64,000 nt of DNA from Pseudozobellia sp. WGM2 (GCF_017810075.1 NZ_JADNYK010000005.1:1-64000), one strand, 5' to 3'; positions 18,804-29,044 are shown, counted from the stretch's first letter. Numbers and translations: made by a program. The notes: a model not told the origin generated them from the letters alone.

Positions 18804-20336
18804 ATGAAGCCTATATCTCTACTTTCTCTTCTATTGGTAATCTTTATGGTTGCTTGTCAAACTAAGCCGAAAGCCAGTAGTAACTCAGAAACGCCACCGG
18901 ACCGTCCCAACTTCGTATTTCTTTTTTCCGATGATCAAACTTTTGAGAGTATCAGTGCACTTGGTTTTGATGAGGTGTATACGCCGAACCTAGATCGTTT
19001 GGTGAAGAAGGGCACTTCTTTTACACATGCCTATAATATGGGCGGCTGGAACGGAGCTATCTGTGTCGCTTCTCGTGCCATGATAATTTCTGGTCAGTTC
19101 ATTTGGAATGCCCAAGAGAAAAGTGAAAAATGGGCAAAAGGTGATACTACGGCCTTACACAAAACCTGGAGCAGGCTGTTAGAGAAGCAGGGTTATGATA
19201 CCTATATGAGCGGTAAGTGGCATGTTGAAGCCCCTGCCGACGAAATATTTAATGACGCAAGACATATTCGCCCCGGTATGCCCGGTGATAGAAGGGGGGA
19301 GCTGGGTGCCGCAATTAAAAAATGGAAAAAAGAATCGGGCGATATGAAAGATTGGAACGATTATATGCCTATTGGTTATGGTCGCCCAACGGGTCCGGAT
19401 GATACGGAGTGGTCGCCTACCGATACATTACAAGGTGGTTTTTGGGAAGACGACACCCACTGGAGCGAAGTAGTGCGTAACGATGCTCTTGATTTTTTAG
19501 AAATGGCGAAGCAAAAGGAAAATCCTTTCTTTATGTATTTGGCCTTTAATGCCACACATGATCCAAGACAGGCTCCGCAACGATTTTTAGACATGTATCC
19601 TTTAGAAGATATAAAAGTGCCTGAAAATTTCTTGCCTGAATACCCCTTTAAAGATGATATGGGTAATCCACCAGGGCTGAGAGATGAAGCTTTGGCGCCT
19701 TTTCCTCGAACGGAATATGCCGTAAAAGTTCACCGTCAAGAGTATTATGCTCTCGTGAGTCATATGGATGAGCAAATTGGCAAAATTTTAGATGCTCTGG
19801 AGGCTAGCGGTAAGATGAATAACACCTATATATTTTTTGGGGCCGATCACGGCCTTTCGGTGGGGCATCATGGTCTTATTGGCAAACAAAGTATGTTCGA
19901 TCACAGTGTACGAATTCCAATGATGGTGGTTGGTCCGGGAATACCGGAAGGTAAAGTTCTAAATCAAGATGTTTATTTGCAGGATATTATGGCAACTACT
20001 TTAGAATTGGCAAATGTTGACAAGCCCGATTATGTGCAGTTTAACAGCTTTCTGGATATTGTAGAAGGTCAAAAAACGGAAAGCCATTATGAAGATGGGG
20101 TTTATGGGGCGTATATGAACCTACAGCGTATGATTCGAAAAGACGGATTCAAACTCTTGATCTATCCGAAGATTGGGAAAGTTCTTTTATTTGATATGGA
20201 AAATGACCCCAATGAAATGAATAATCTGGCCGACAAACCTGAGTATGCTAAAAAGGTAGAATCACTTTTCACTGATTTGTTAAAGCTTCAGAAAAAATAT
20301 AATGACCCCTTATCCCTAGCTCAAATTCAACTATAA
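18804..20336 (+). CDS. Sulfatase (family S1), lipoprotein
   Basis: A second sulfatase of 510 residues with lipobox MVAC (Cys18), metal-binding DD43-44 (FSDDQTFES), and the active-site motif CVASR (Cys87), which is the C-x-A-x-R variant of the consensus. MSGKWH, NATHDPR and FFGADHGLSVGHHGL complete the family pattern. The differing motif and low similarity to its neighbour suggest another S1 subfamily acting on a different sulfate of the same glycan. Start at ATG 18804 rather than the TTG six bases before. It is the last gene of the plus-strand carbohydrate set. Confidence 0.92.
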   Translation: MKPISLLSLLLVIFMVACQTKPKASSNSETPPDRPNFVFLFSDDQTFESISALGFDEVYTPNLDRLVKKGTSFTHAYNMGGWNGAICVASRAMIISGQFIWNAQEKSEKWAKGDTTALHKTWSRLLEKQGYDTYMSGKWHVEAPADEIFNDARHIRPGMPGDRRGELGAAIKKWKKESGDMKDWNDYMPIGYGRPTGPDDTEWSPTDTLQGGFWEDDTHWSEVVRNDALDFLEMAKQKENPFFMYLAFNATHDPRQAPQRFLDMYPLEDIKVPENFLPEYPFKDDMGNPPGLRDEALAPFPRTEYAVKVHRQEYYALVSHMDEQIGKILDALEASGKMNNTYIFFGADHGLSVGHHGLIGKQSMFDHSVRIPMMVVGPGIPEGKVLNQDVYLQDIMATTLELANVDKPDYVQFNSFLDIVEGQKTESHYEDGVYGAYMNLQRMIRKDGFKLLIYPKIGKVLLFDMENDPNEMNNLADKPEYAKKVESLFTDLLKLQKKYNDPLSLAQIQL

Positions 20337-20393
20337 ATGTAAATAGCATTTGAGCTATGTTCATATTCTTTTGTGCTAAATGCAATGAAACTT

Positions 20394-21236
20394 TTACGAT
20401 TTTCTTGACTTGTAGATTACGTTAGACACCAAACCGGTGACAATCAAAAGCATGCCTAGAAAACTCCATGCCGTATAAATTTCGCCTAACCACAGAAAAC
20501 CTATGATTCCTGTAAATAATACTTCAAGATATTTCAAAGGTGCAACCAGATTATTGGCCGCAATCTGAAAGGCCTTGGTCATGAAAAATTGTCCAACGAA
20601 ACCGAAAATGCCCAAGATTAGAAGTAAGGCCCAATCCATTCCTTCAGGTGTTTGCCAATAGGGTATCGCCATAAGTCCGCCAAAAGCTGTTGCCGTGAAC
20701 ATGAAATAATTGATAATTATTAACGGATGGTCTTTTTGCCCGATTTTACTTATCGAAATGTAAACGAGTCCACTCAAAATAGCAGCCCCCATAATTAGGG
20801 CCAAACCAATGTTGCTTACATTGGTATCGAATCCTTTGAGTATTAAAACTCCGGTAAAGGAAATCAGAAAGAACAACCACTGCGGAAGCCTGATTTTTTC
20901 CTTTAGAAAATAAATGGCAAAAATTGCCGAAAAAATAGGGGCGAGGTACCTTAATGAAACTGCGGTAGCTGCTGAGAGATACTTCATCGATGCGAAAAAT
21001 AAGGTCATAGATGAGGTGCCCGTAATCGCTCTTATGATCAGCAACTTTTTTTCATTACCAAAAATTTGAAGTTTTAGGCGATAGATAAGAATCATTGTAA
21101 TGATAAAGGAACCTAAGCCTCTAAAGAAAACAATTTGATATACATTGTAACCTATCAATTGCTTTACCATGGTGTTCATTAACGTAAAGGCAAGAGCGCC
21201 CAAAGTCATATAGACCAAAACTTTTCGTAGTATCAT
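20394..21236 (-). CDS. EamA/DMT family transporter
   Basis: A 280-residue inner-membrane protein with about ten hydrophobic helices in two homologous halves, the drug/metabolite transporter layout (R-x-x-x-GTSSMTLFFASMKYLSAATAVSLRYLAPIF in the first half; LEVLFTGIIGFLWLGE in the second). It probably exports or imports a small metabolite; the substrate is not predictable. It follows the gltBD operon on the same strand, but a strong terminator lies between, so it likely has its own promoter. Confidence 0.88.
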   Translation of the reverse strand: MILRKVLVYMTLGALAFTLMNTMVKQLIGYNVYQIVFFRGLGSFIITMILIYRLKLQIFGNEKKLLIIRAITGTSSMTLFFASMKYLSAATAVSLRYLAPIFSAIFAIYFLKEKIRLPQWLFFLISFTGVLILKGFDTNVSNIGLALIMGAAILSGLVYISISKIGQKDHPLIIINYFMFTATAFGGLMAIPYWQTPEGMDWALLLILGIFGFVGQFFMTKAFQIAANNLVAPLKYLEVLFTGIIGFLWLGEIYTAWSFLGMLLIVTGLVSNVIYKSRKS

Positions 21237-21278
21237 AAAAAAGCTGGGAAAAGAGAATTAGTATAATCCATAAAATGC

Positions 21279-21315
21279 AAAAAAAACATCCAACCCATGT
21301 GATTGGGTTGGATGT
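21279..21315 (-). terminator. Intrinsic terminator of gltBD
   Basis: A perfect 12-bp stem (21286-21297 with 21304-21315) and 6-base loop is followed, on the minus strand, by a run of T residues. It lies 28 bases after the gltD stop. Confidence 0.88.
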
Positions 21316-21343
21316 CTGAATCTTAGGTAAAACCTTTAACCGA

Positions 21344-22810
21344 CTAAACCCTTGGTAAATCTCCTTCACCCTTGAGAGGAAGTTCAGATTCTCCCATTAA
21401 ATAAGTATCTACGTGATAAGCGGCTTGGCGACCTTCAGATATGGCCCATACAATAAGTGATTGACCTCTACGCTGATCACCGGCTGCAAATACCCCAGGA
21501 ACGTTTGTCTTATAATCGCTCTCAGTGGCCTTGATATTACTTCTGGCGTCGGCTTCTAAACCTAACTGCTCTGCAATGGTCATCTCAGAACCGGTAAAAC
21601 CTAACGCTAGAAGAGCCAATTCACATTTCCATTCTTTTTCGGTTCCTTCGACCTCTTTTAAAACCATGGCTTTACCCGGTTCTCTAACCCATTCTACCTC
21701 TGAGGTTATCAACCCTGTTAAGTTACCATCTTCATCACCCACGAACCTCTTGGTCGAGATACTAAAAAAGCGCTCAGCACCTTCTTTGTGCGAAGAACTA
21801 GTTCTTAACCTCATGGGCCAAAACGGCCATGGCTGACCTTTTGGGCGGTCAGCAGTTGCCATAGGCATAATCTCAAAGTTTGAGACTGATGTAGCGCCAT
21901 GTCTAATAGATGTGCCGATACAATCGGAACCGGTATCACCTCCACCGATAACAACTACATCTTTACCGGTAGCCATAATTTCGTTTTCAAAATCTTTTAC
22001 GCCATCTACCCTACGGTTGTTTTGCGGTAAAAAATCCATGGCTTGAACAACCCCTTTTAGGTCAGCTCCTTCAATAGGTAGATTTCTTCTAACGGTAGCG
22101 CCTCCGCAAAGAACGATAGCATCAAAGTCATTTTTTAGTTCCTCGCCTTTAATATCCTTTCCGACATGAACACCACATTTAAACTCAATGCCCTCGTCTT
22201 CTAAAACCCTTAGCCTTCGGTCGATAATGCTCTTCTCCATCTTAAAATCAGGAATGCCGTATCGAAGTAATCCGCCTGGCTTTTCATCACGTTCGAAAAC
22301 GGTAACGGTATGCCCTGCTCTGTTCAACTGCTGCGCTGCAGCGAGACCAGAAGGCCCCGAGCCTACTACGGCCACTTTTTTGCCCGTTCGGGTTTCCGGT
22401 GGGCGAGCTACTATCCAACCCTTTTCAAAAGCGGTTTCAGCAATATTCTTTTCTATATTTTCTATGGTAACCGGGTCTTCATTGATGCCTAGTACACAAG
22501 CTTCTTCGCAAGGTGCGGGGCATAGCCTACCGGTAAATTCCGGAAAGTTGTTCGTCGAGTGCAGTATTTCAGAAGCTTTGTCCCATTTGGCTTTATAGAC
22601 CGCATCGTTAAAATCAGGTATAAGGTTACCCAATGGGCAGCCACTGTGGCAAAAAGGGATACCGCAATCCATACATCTGGCACCTTGGTTTTTCAGCTCT
22701 TTTTCCTCAAGGGGTTGTGTAAACTCTTTATAATGCTTGATACGTTCCTCAACGGGAGCGTAGGCTTCTATTTTTCTATCGAATTCCAAAAATCCTGTAA
22801 TCTTTCCCAT
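21344..22810 (-). CDS. gltD: Glutamate synthase small subunit (NADPH, beta chain)
   Basis: A 488-residue protein that oxidises NAD(P)H and feeds electrons to the large subunit for making glutamate from glutamine and 2-oxoglutarate. N-terminal Cys clusters for 4Fe-4S centres are visible (CMDCGIPFCHSGCPLGN near residues 47-63; CPAPCEEAC near 97-105), then a FAD-binding VVGSGPSGLAAAQQL and an NADPH-binding VVIGGGDTGSDC. It begins 9 bases after the gltB stop, one operon. Confidence 0.95.
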   Translation of the reverse strand: MGKITGFLEFDRKIEAYAPVEERIKHYKEFTQPLEEKELKNQGARCMDCGIPFCHSGCPLGNLIPDFNDAVYKAKWDKASEILHSTNNFPEFTGRLCPAPCEEACVLGINEDPVTIENIEKNIAETAFEKGWIVARPPETRTGKKVAVVGSGPSGLAAAQQLNRAGHTVTVFERDEKPGGLLRYGIPDFKMEKSIIDRRLRVLEDEGIEFKCGVHVGKDIKGEELKNDFDAIVLCGGATVRRNLPIEGADLKGVVQAMDFLPQNNRRVDGVKDFENEIMATGKDVVVIGGGDTGSDCIGTSIRHGATSVSNFEIMPMATADRPKGQPWPFWPMRLRTSSSHKEGAERFFSISTKRFVGDEDGNLTGLITSEVEWVREPGKAMVLKEVEGTEKEWKCELALLALGFTGSEMTIAEQLGLEADARSNIKATESDYKTNVPGVFAAGDQRRGQSLIVWAISEGRQAAYHVDTYLMGESELPLKGEGDLPRV

Positions 22811-22819
22811 TTCTCGATT

Positions 22820-25800
22820 TTATATCGTTTCTAATTTTTCTTTTTCCAAGCGAATCAATGCTTGCTTGTACTCCTCTGGTAATACTTTCACGAACTGTGG
22901 AAGACAGGTTTCCCATTTTTCAAGTATTCTTTGTGCCAACGGACTCAAGGTCGAGTTGTAGTGACTTTCAATCAAATCTTTAAGTTGCTTGATGTCATTG
23001 TCCTCAGTTACATCCAATAGATTAAGTGCTTCATTGTTACACTTTTTTCTAAAGGTCTTTTTCTCGTCGAAAATGTAGGCGATACCACCACTCATTCCCG
23101 CACCGAAATTCCTTCCGACTTCACCAAGAATAACAGCTACACCACCGGTCATATATTCACAGCCATGGTCACCAATACCTTCAACAACTGCTTTAGCCCC
23201 TGAATTTCGCACACAGAAACGTTCGCCAGCCTTGCCGTTGATATAAGCTCTACCCGCTGTCGCACCGTAAAGTGTTACGTTACCGGTAATAACATTTTCT
23301 TCAGGCACAATGGTCGAACCATCTGGCACTTTTATCACGAGTTTGGCACCTGAAAGCCCTTTACCCAAATAATCGTTGGTATTACCATTAACTGTCATGG
23401 TCAAACCTCTAGTGGCAAATGCACCAAAACTTTGGCCTGCCGAGCCTGTAAAGTTCAATTTTAGAGTGTTTATCGGTAAACCTTGCGCACCATAAACTTT
23501 AGAAATTTCATTGCTTATAATGGCACCTACGGCTCTATCGGTATTCGTAATCGGGAAATCAAGTGTTAATTTCTCTTTACGGAACAACGACGGGTTGGCC
23601 TTGGCGATAATGTCAAACTCAATTGAATTTTTGATATCGTGATCTTGAGTCTGGGTGTTGTAGAACTTGGTTCCTGCAGGAACGTCTACTTGATAAAGGA
23701 TCGGGGTCAGGTCAATTCCGGCAGCCTTGTAATGGTCTATAGCCTTTTTTCTGTCCAGTTTTTGAACTTGGCCTACCATCTCATTGACCGTACGGAAACC
23801 TAACTGAGCCATTATTTCCCTCAATTCTTGCGCTACAAAATACATGTAGTTAACTACGTGTTCTGGTTTACCCGTGAATTTCTTTCTAAGTTCAGGGTTT
23901 TGAGTAGCAATACCTACAGGGCAAGTGTTGAGGTGGCAAACGCGCATCATAATACAACCTGAAGCTACGAGCGGTGCCGTTGCAAAACCGAATTCTTCGG
24001 CACCTAGCAAACAAGCTATGGCAACATCACGGCCCGTTTTTAACTGTCCGTCGCATTCTAGTACGATACGGTTACGAAGATCGTTCATGACCAAGGTCTG
24101 TTGAGCTTCGGCGATACCAAGTTCCCAAGGTAGTCCTGCATGTTTTAAAGAGGTAAGGGGCGATGCACCAGTACCGCCATCGAAACCAGAAATTAGAACA
24201 ACATCGGCTTTTGCTTTAGAAACACCGGCAGCTACTGTGCCGACACCTACTTCTGAAACCAATTTTACATTCACCCTTGCTTCACGGTTCGCCGATTTTA
24301 AATCGTATATCAATTGAGATAAATCTTCAATAGAATAAATATCGTGATGGGGTGGTGGAGAAATTAAACCTACATACGGGGTTGAATTTCTGGTCTTTGC
24401 AATAGACGGATTCACCTTGGGCCCAGGTAATTGACCACCTTCGCCAGGTTTGGCGCCCTGTGCCATTTTAATTTGGATTTCTTGGGCATTGGTCAAGTAG
24501 TCGGAAGTTACCCCGAAACGGCCAGAAGCAACTTGCTTGATAGCACTGTTTCGCCAGTCACCCGTTGCATTTTTATAAAAACGTTCGGCGTCTTCACCAC
24601 CTTCGCCAGAATTACTTTTTCCACCGATACGGTTCATGGCAATGGCCAAGTTTTCATGAGCTTCTTTACTGATAGACCCATACGACATAGCGCCTGTCTT
24701 GAATCGTTTTACAATTTCTGTCCATGACTCTACTTCCTCCAAAGGTATTGGGTCATAGTTAGAGAATTCGAACAATCCACGAATAGTCATGAGACTTTTT
24801 GACTGCTCATTGACCATCTGTGAGAACTCTTTATAAGTTTCTGGTTCGTTACCTCGAACCGCTTTTTGAAGTTTGGCAACTGAAAGTGGATTGAACATGT
24901 GCTTTTCGCCTTCTCTTCTCCAACGGTACTCTCCACCAATTTCTAGGTCGAGTGAAGCCGCCACTTCTTTCTTGGAAAATGCCTTCTTATGCCTTTTGGC
25001 GACCTCTTTTTCAATTTCGTAAAGACCGATACCTTGAATACGGGTTGGGGTGTTCGGAAAGTATTTTTCTACTACTTTGGTATTGATGCCGATACATTCG
25101 AACAATTGTGAGCCTCTATAGGAGTTCAAGGTCGAGATACCGATTTTGTTCATTACTTTTAAAATACCCTTACCGATTGCCTTGTTATAATTTTTGACGG
25201 CCTCTTCAAAGGTATATTCGGTAATATCGTGTTCTTCGATTTGCTCTCCGATAATTTCATTTACCAAATAAGGGTTGATGGCACTGGCACCGAAACCGAA
25301 AAGTAAACAGAAGTGATGTACTTCTCTTGGCTCTGCCGATTCGATGATGATGCTCATTTTATTTCTTTTGCCTAAGCGCTGAAGACCACTATTCACAAAG
25401 GAACATGCCAAAAGGGCGGGAACCGGAGCTTCTTTCTCATTAACATTTCTATCGGAAAGAATAAGAATGTTCGCGCCTTGGTCTACTGCTTTTGAAGCCT
25501 GGTTTAAAATTGACTCCAGTGCATCTTCAAGTCCGTTTAGACCTTTTTCTATATCATACAAGGTCGATATTGAAACTACTTTGTAATCAGGACTTGCATC
25601 GTAATTTTTGATTTTATCCAAATCTTCTTTGGATATCACCGGATTCTGAATTTTCAACTTTCTACAATGAAGTTCAGAAAAGTCGAATATGTTGTGGTCG
25701 CTACCTAAAGTTAAACTGATATCGGTGATCAGCTCTTCCCGTATACCGTCAAGAGGTGGGTTCGTCACCTGAGCGAACAGTTGCTTAAAATAATTATATA

Positions 25801-27328
25801 TCAACTGAGGGCGCTGTGAAAGTACTGCTATAGGCGTATCTGAACCCATCGAGCCGATTGGTTCCTTGGCATTTTTCCCCATGGGGAGAATAATGGTATT
25901 AATGTCTTCTAGGGTATAACCAAAAACTGATTTCCGTTTTTCTAGGGAGGTTTCTCCTAAAAACAATGGACAATCATTATAAGGGATATCCTTTAAATGA
26001 ACGAGATTTTTATCTAACCATTCTTGATACGGAAGCTTTTTAGCTATGTTTTCTTTGATCTCTTCATCGTTGATAATACGACCTTCTTCCATGTTCACCA
26101 AGAACATCTTGCCTGGTTCCAATCGACCGTGAAACTCAACATTTTCCGGAGCGATATCAACCACCCCTGTTTCAGAAGACATTACTACGTAACCATCTTT
26201 AGTTACTGAGTATCGAGATGGTCTTAGACCGTTACGGTCAAGTACGGCACCAATATAATTTCCATCGGTAAATGGAATAGAAGCTGGTCCGTCCCAAGGT
26301 TCCATCATACAAGAGTGATATTCGTAGAAAGCTCTTTTGGCTTCCGACATGTCTGGGTTTTTCTCCCAGGCCTCCGGTACTAAAATCATCATTACCTCAG
26401 GTAATGAACGCCCGGTCATCAATAGAAGCTCTACAACCATATCCATAGTTGCCGAGTCAGATTTGCCGGGTAGTATTATAGGTAGTATCTCTTTGATGTC
26501 ATCACCAAAAAGATCACTTTTCAATAATTCTTCACGAGAACGCATGCGGGTCACGTTACCACGTAAGGTGTTGATTTCACCATTATGGCACATATACCTA
26601 AAGGGTTGTGCTAGATCCCAAGTTGGGAAGGTGTTGGTCGAGAACCGCTGGTGTACCAAAGATAATCGGGTAACTACACGTGGATCCATCAAATCTTTAT
26701 AATAAAGACTGATGTCTTTCGGCATCAAAAGACCTTTAAATATGATAATATTGGTTGATAAACTTGGAAGGTAGAAAAACTTACTTTCTGAAAGTTTTGA
26801 CTTTATGATAGAATGCTCGGTTACTTTTCGGGCAACATAAAGTTTCAAGTTGAAATTGAATTCATCTTGCTCATCATTTTCTTTGCCGATAAATACTTGC
26901 TTGACGAATGGCTCTGTTTCCATAGCAATTCGCCCAGGTATTGAACGGTTAACAGGTACATCTCTCCAGCCAAGAAGATTAAGGCCCTGTTTTTTTATGT
27001 TTTTCTCAAATTCAGAAATACAAAAATCTCGTTGGTTGTCTTTTTGCGGTAAGAAAACGTTGCTCACTGCATACTCTCCCGGTTCTGGAAGATCAAACTC
27101 ACAAACATCTTTAAAGAAGTTATGGGGTATATCAATAAGTATTCCCGCTCCATCACCTGTTTTTCCATCGGCACTTACCGCTCCACGGTGTTCTAGTTTA
27201 TGCAATATCTCCAACGCTTTGTGAATGATATCGTTTGACTTTTTGCCCTTGAGACTACAGATGAATCCCGCTCCGCAGTTGTCATGTTCAAATTCCGGTA
27301 GGTACAACCCTTGTTTCTTCAACGTCAT
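22820..27328 (-). CDS. gltB: Glutamate synthase large subunit (alpha chain)
   Basis: 1502 residues, full family length. The short N-terminal propeptide ends before Cys18 (HDNCGAGF), the glutaminase nucleophile after cleavage. Then come the class-II amidotransferase domain, the central domain, the FMN-binding synthase domain (GEGGEDAERF, PGEGGQLPG), the 3Fe-4S cysteines (CIMMRVCHLNTCPVG), and the C-terminal beta-helix (GERFCVRNSGAKAVVEG). With gltD it forms the cytosolic GOGAT complex of ammonium assimilation. A TATTTTTG -7-like element lies just upstream. Confidence 0.96.
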   Translation of the reverse strand: MTLKKQGLYLPEFEHDNCGAGFICSLKGKKSNDIIHKALEILHKLEHRGAVSADGKTGDGAGILIDIPHNFFKDVCEFDLPEPGEYAVSNVFLPQKDNQRDFCISEFEKNIKKQGLNLLGWRDVPVNRSIPGRIAMETEPFVKQVFIGKENDEQDEFNFNLKLYVARKVTEHSIIKSKLSESKFFYLPSLSTNIIIFKGLLMPKDISLYYKDLMDPRVVTRLSLVHQRFSTNTFPTWDLAQPFRYMCHNGEINTLRGNVTRMRSREELLKSDLFGDDIKEILPIILPGKSDSATMDMVVELLLMTGRSLPEVMMILVPEAWEKNPDMSEAKRAFYEYHSCMMEPWDGPASIPFTDGNYIGAVLDRNGLRPSRYSVTKDGYVVMSSETGVVDIAPENVEFHGRLEPGKMFLVNMEEGRIINDEEIKENIAKKLPYQEWLDKNLVHLKDIPYNDCPLFLGETSLEKRKSVFGYTLEDINTIILPMGKNAKEPIGSMGSDTPIAVLSQRPQLIYNYFKQLFAQVTNPPLDGIREELITDISLTLGSDHNIFDFSELHCRKLKIQNPVISKEDLDKIKNYDASPDYKVVSISTLYDIEKGLNGLEDALESILNQASKAVDQGANILILSDRNVNEKEAPVPALLACSFVNSGLQRLGKRNKMSIIIESAEPREVHHFCLLFGFGASAINPYLVNEIIGEQIEEHDITEYTFEEAVKNYNKAIGKGILKVMNKIGISTLNSYRGSQLFECIGINTKVVEKYFPNTPTRIQGIGLYEIEKEVAKRHKKAFSKKEVAASLDLEIGGEYRWRREGEKHMFNPLSVAKLQKAVRGNEPETYKEFSQMVNEQSKSLMTIRGLFEFSNYDPIPLEEVESWTEIVKRFKTGAMSYGSISKEAHENLAIAMNRIGGKSNSGEGGEDAERFYKNATGDWRNSAIKQVASGRFGVTSDYLTNAQEIQIKMAQGAKPGEGGQLPGPKVNPSIAKTRNSTPYVGLISPPPHHDIYSIEDLSQLIYDLKSANREARVNVKLVSEVGVGTVAAGVSKAKADVVLISGFDGGTGASPLTSLKHAGLPWELGIAEAQQTLVMNDLRNRIVLECDGQLKTGRDVAIACLLGAEEFGFATAPLVASGCIMMRVCHLNTCPVGIATQNPELRKKFTGKPEHVVNYMYFVAQELREIMAQLGFRTVNEMVGQVQKLDRKKAIDHYKAAGIDLTPILYQVDVPAGTKFYNTQTQDHDIKNSIEFDIIAKANPSLFRKEKLTLDFPITNTDRAVGAIISNEISKVYGAQGLPINTLKLNFTGSAGQSFGAFATRGLTMTVNGNTNDYLGKGLSGAKLVIKVPDGSTIVPEENVITGNVTLYGATAGRAYINGKAGERFCVRNSGAKAVVEGIGDHGCEYMTGGVAVILGEVGRNFGAGMSGGIAYIFDEKKTFRKKCNNEALNLLDVTEDNDIKQLKDLIESHYNSTLSPLAQRILEKWETCLPQFVKVLPEEYKQALIRLEKEKLETI

Positions 27329-27651
27329 ATATTATCGTATTTCCTCAAAAATAACTTTTTTGATGCATTATTTATAGTGTTTCCGAGACAATCGGATAAA
27401 AATTCAGCGTTTTTAATAAAATGTTAAAATATGTTTAAATATGGATTATGAGGCCCTAAAAATTATCAGAATGACAAATTTAGTTTATAGTTCAAACTTT
27501 ATAAGGTTTTTGCGGGGTGTAATCTTCTATCAAGGCATATTTATAACAAAAAATATAATTTGAGAAGGGGTGTGAAACAAAAATACCAAAATCAACCAAA
27601 CGTACCCCTGAATTTTTAGGGGTGCATTTTTAGGAGGTGCTTTTTAAGCTT
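27329..27651. other. Intergenic region between gltB and the acyl-CoA dehydrogenase gene
   Basis: About 323 AT-rich bases with no plausible gene. It holds the gltB promoter region at its left end. At 27604-27623 lies a 6-bp inverted repeat (ACCCCT / AGGGGT, 8-base loop), 28 bases past the acyl-CoA dehydrogenase stop. That could be a weak minus-strand terminator; there is no clear T run. Confidence 0.5.
27346..27353 (-). promoter_or_regulatory. Candidate -7 element of gltB
   Basis: On the minus strand this reads TATTTTTG, an exact TAnnTTTG match 18 bases before the gltB start codon. No TTG lies at the preferred -33 spacing. The implied leader is very short, about 12 bases. Confidence 0.4.
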
Positions 27652-28794
27652 TCAATTTTGCAAAATACTTCTAGAAATTACGATTTTTTGAATCTCGGAA
27701 GTGCCTTCGTATATCTGCGTAATTTTTGCATCTCGCATTAGTCTTTCGACATGGTAGTCTTTTACGAAACCATTTCCACCATGTATTTGAACTGCTTCAA
27801 CGGTAGTTTCCATGGCGACCTTAGAGGCGTATAGTTTGGCCATTGCGCTTGAGAGATCGTAGTTTTTTCCATTGTCTTTTTCCCACGCCGACTTGTAAAC
27901 GAGGTTTCTTGCTGCTTCTATTTGCGTATGCATATCGGCTAATTTGAAGGCGATGGCTTGGTGATTTGCAATCTCAGTGCCAAAAGCTTTTCGCTCTTTT
28001 GCGTATTTTAAAGCGAGTTCATAGGCTCCGGCAGCTATTCCTAAAGCTTGTGCCGCAATGCCTATTCTGCCTCCCGACAGAGTTTTCATGGCGAACTTGA
28101 AGCCGAAACCATCTTCGCCGATGCGGTTCTCTTTGGGTACTTTAACATCATTAAAATTAAGGGAGTGGGTGTCACTTCCCCTAATACCCAATTTGTTTTC
28201 TTTGGGCCCTATCTCGAATCCGTCCATCCCTTTTTCGACAATAAGCGCATTGATGCCTTTGTGGCCCTTTTCTCTATTGGTCTGGGCAATTACTAAATAT
28301 ATATCTGCAGTGCCACCATTGGTGATCCAGTTTTTGGTTCCGTTTAAGATGTAATGGTCTCCCTTGTCGATAGCGGTGGTTTTTTGAGATGTGGCATCGC
28401 TTCCTGCTTCAGGCTCAGATAGGCAAAAGGCGCCGATAACCTCACCAGAAGCGAGTCGGCTCAAATATTTTTGTTTTTGTTCTTCATTGCCGAATGCTTC
28501 AAGGCCCCAGCAGACCAACGAGTTGTTTACCGAAACAACTACCGAAGCCGAAGCATCGACTTTCGAGAGTTCTTCCATGGCAATAACATATGAAAGCGTA
28601 TCCATGCCGCTTCCATTATATTGGGTGTCGGTCATCATGCCTAGAAAACCGAGTTCTCCTAGTTTTTTGATCTGCTCATGCGGAAAAGTTTGGTTTTCGT
28701 CTCTTTCAATGACTCCTGGTAGTAGCTCGTTGTTCGCAAAATCACGGGCGGCTTGTTGAATCATTATGTGTTCTTCGGAAAGTGAAAAATCCAT
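27652..28794 (-). CDS. Acyl-CoA dehydrogenase
   Basis: A 380-residue FAD enzyme that introduces a trans-2 double bond into an acyl-CoA. Family signatures are present: CLSEPEAGSDA (FAD/substrate loop), KNWITNGG, GIRGSDTHSLNF, and the C-terminal IYEGTSEIQ region that carries the catalytic Glu in short-chain members. It is the size and type of butyryl- or isovaleryl-CoA dehydrogenases. It diverges from the amino-acid dehydrogenase gene, which fits a role in branched-chain or short-chain acyl-CoA breakdown, though that is inference. Confidence 0.93.
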   Translation of the reverse strand: MDFSLSEEHIMIQQAARDFANNELLPGVIERDENQTFPHEQIKKLGELGFLGMMTDTQYNGSGMDTLSYVIAMEELSKVDASASVVVSVNNSLVCWGLEAFGNEEQKQKYLSRLASGEVIGAFCLSEPEAGSDATSQKTTAIDKGDHYILNGTKNWITNGGTADIYLVIAQTNREKGHKGINALIVEKGMDGFEIGPKENKLGIRGSDTHSLNFNDVKVPKENRIGEDGFGFKFAMKTLSGGRIGIAAQALGIAAGAYELALKYAKERKAFGTEIANHQAIAFKLADMHTQIEAARNLVYKSAWEKDNGKNYDLSSAMAKLYASKVAMETTVEAVQIHGGNGFVKDYHVERLMRDAKITQIYEGTSEIQKIVISRSILQN

Positions 28795-28908
28795 GCTTCT
28801 TATTGTTTTTTAAGGGGTTAAGAAATAAGTTGTGTGGTGGGTGGTTGGGCTCGTATTGCGGTACGGTTCTGAAAGATACATTTTTTTTAACTGTTGATTA
28901 GAAATGGG

Positions 28909-28937
28909 TTGAAACCGATTGCAAATTTTTATATTTG
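28909..28937 (+). promoter_or_regulatory. Promoter of the amino-acid dehydrogenase operon
   Basis: TTG at 28909-28911 and TATATTTG at 28930-28937 are 18 bases apart, a good fit to the Bacteroidota -33/-7 consensus. Transcription would start near 28943, giving a leader of about 120 bases that contains the small structured element described next. Confidence 0.65.
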
Positions 28938-28974
28938 TCGGACATCCGTAAAAAATTGATTAAAAAATAAAATT

Positions 28975-29044
28975 ATGAGACAGCACTAACCCCGTGAGGG
29001 GTAAAAAACAAAACTTTTCTAACAAGAATCACAGTAGCTGTCTT
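28975..29044 (+). promoter_or_regulatory. Structured leader with a four-codon ORF before the amino-acid dehydrogenase gene
   Basis: Within the leader a tiny ORF (ATG at 28975, coding MRQH, stop 28987-28989) is followed by a GC-rich hairpin (ACCCC-gtga-GGGGT, starting on the last base of its stop). AGACAGC inside the ORF (28978-28984) is complementary to GCTGTCT at 29037-29043, closing the whole element 21 bases before the dehydrogenase start. Such an arrangement could couple translation of the tiny ORF, or a ligand, to expression. I recognise no named riboswitch. Confidence 0.45.

Noticed and set aside
22188-22598. A 136-codon open frame antisense to gltD
   Set aside because: Serine/proline-rich shadow of the conserved FAD/NADPH-binding region of gltD.
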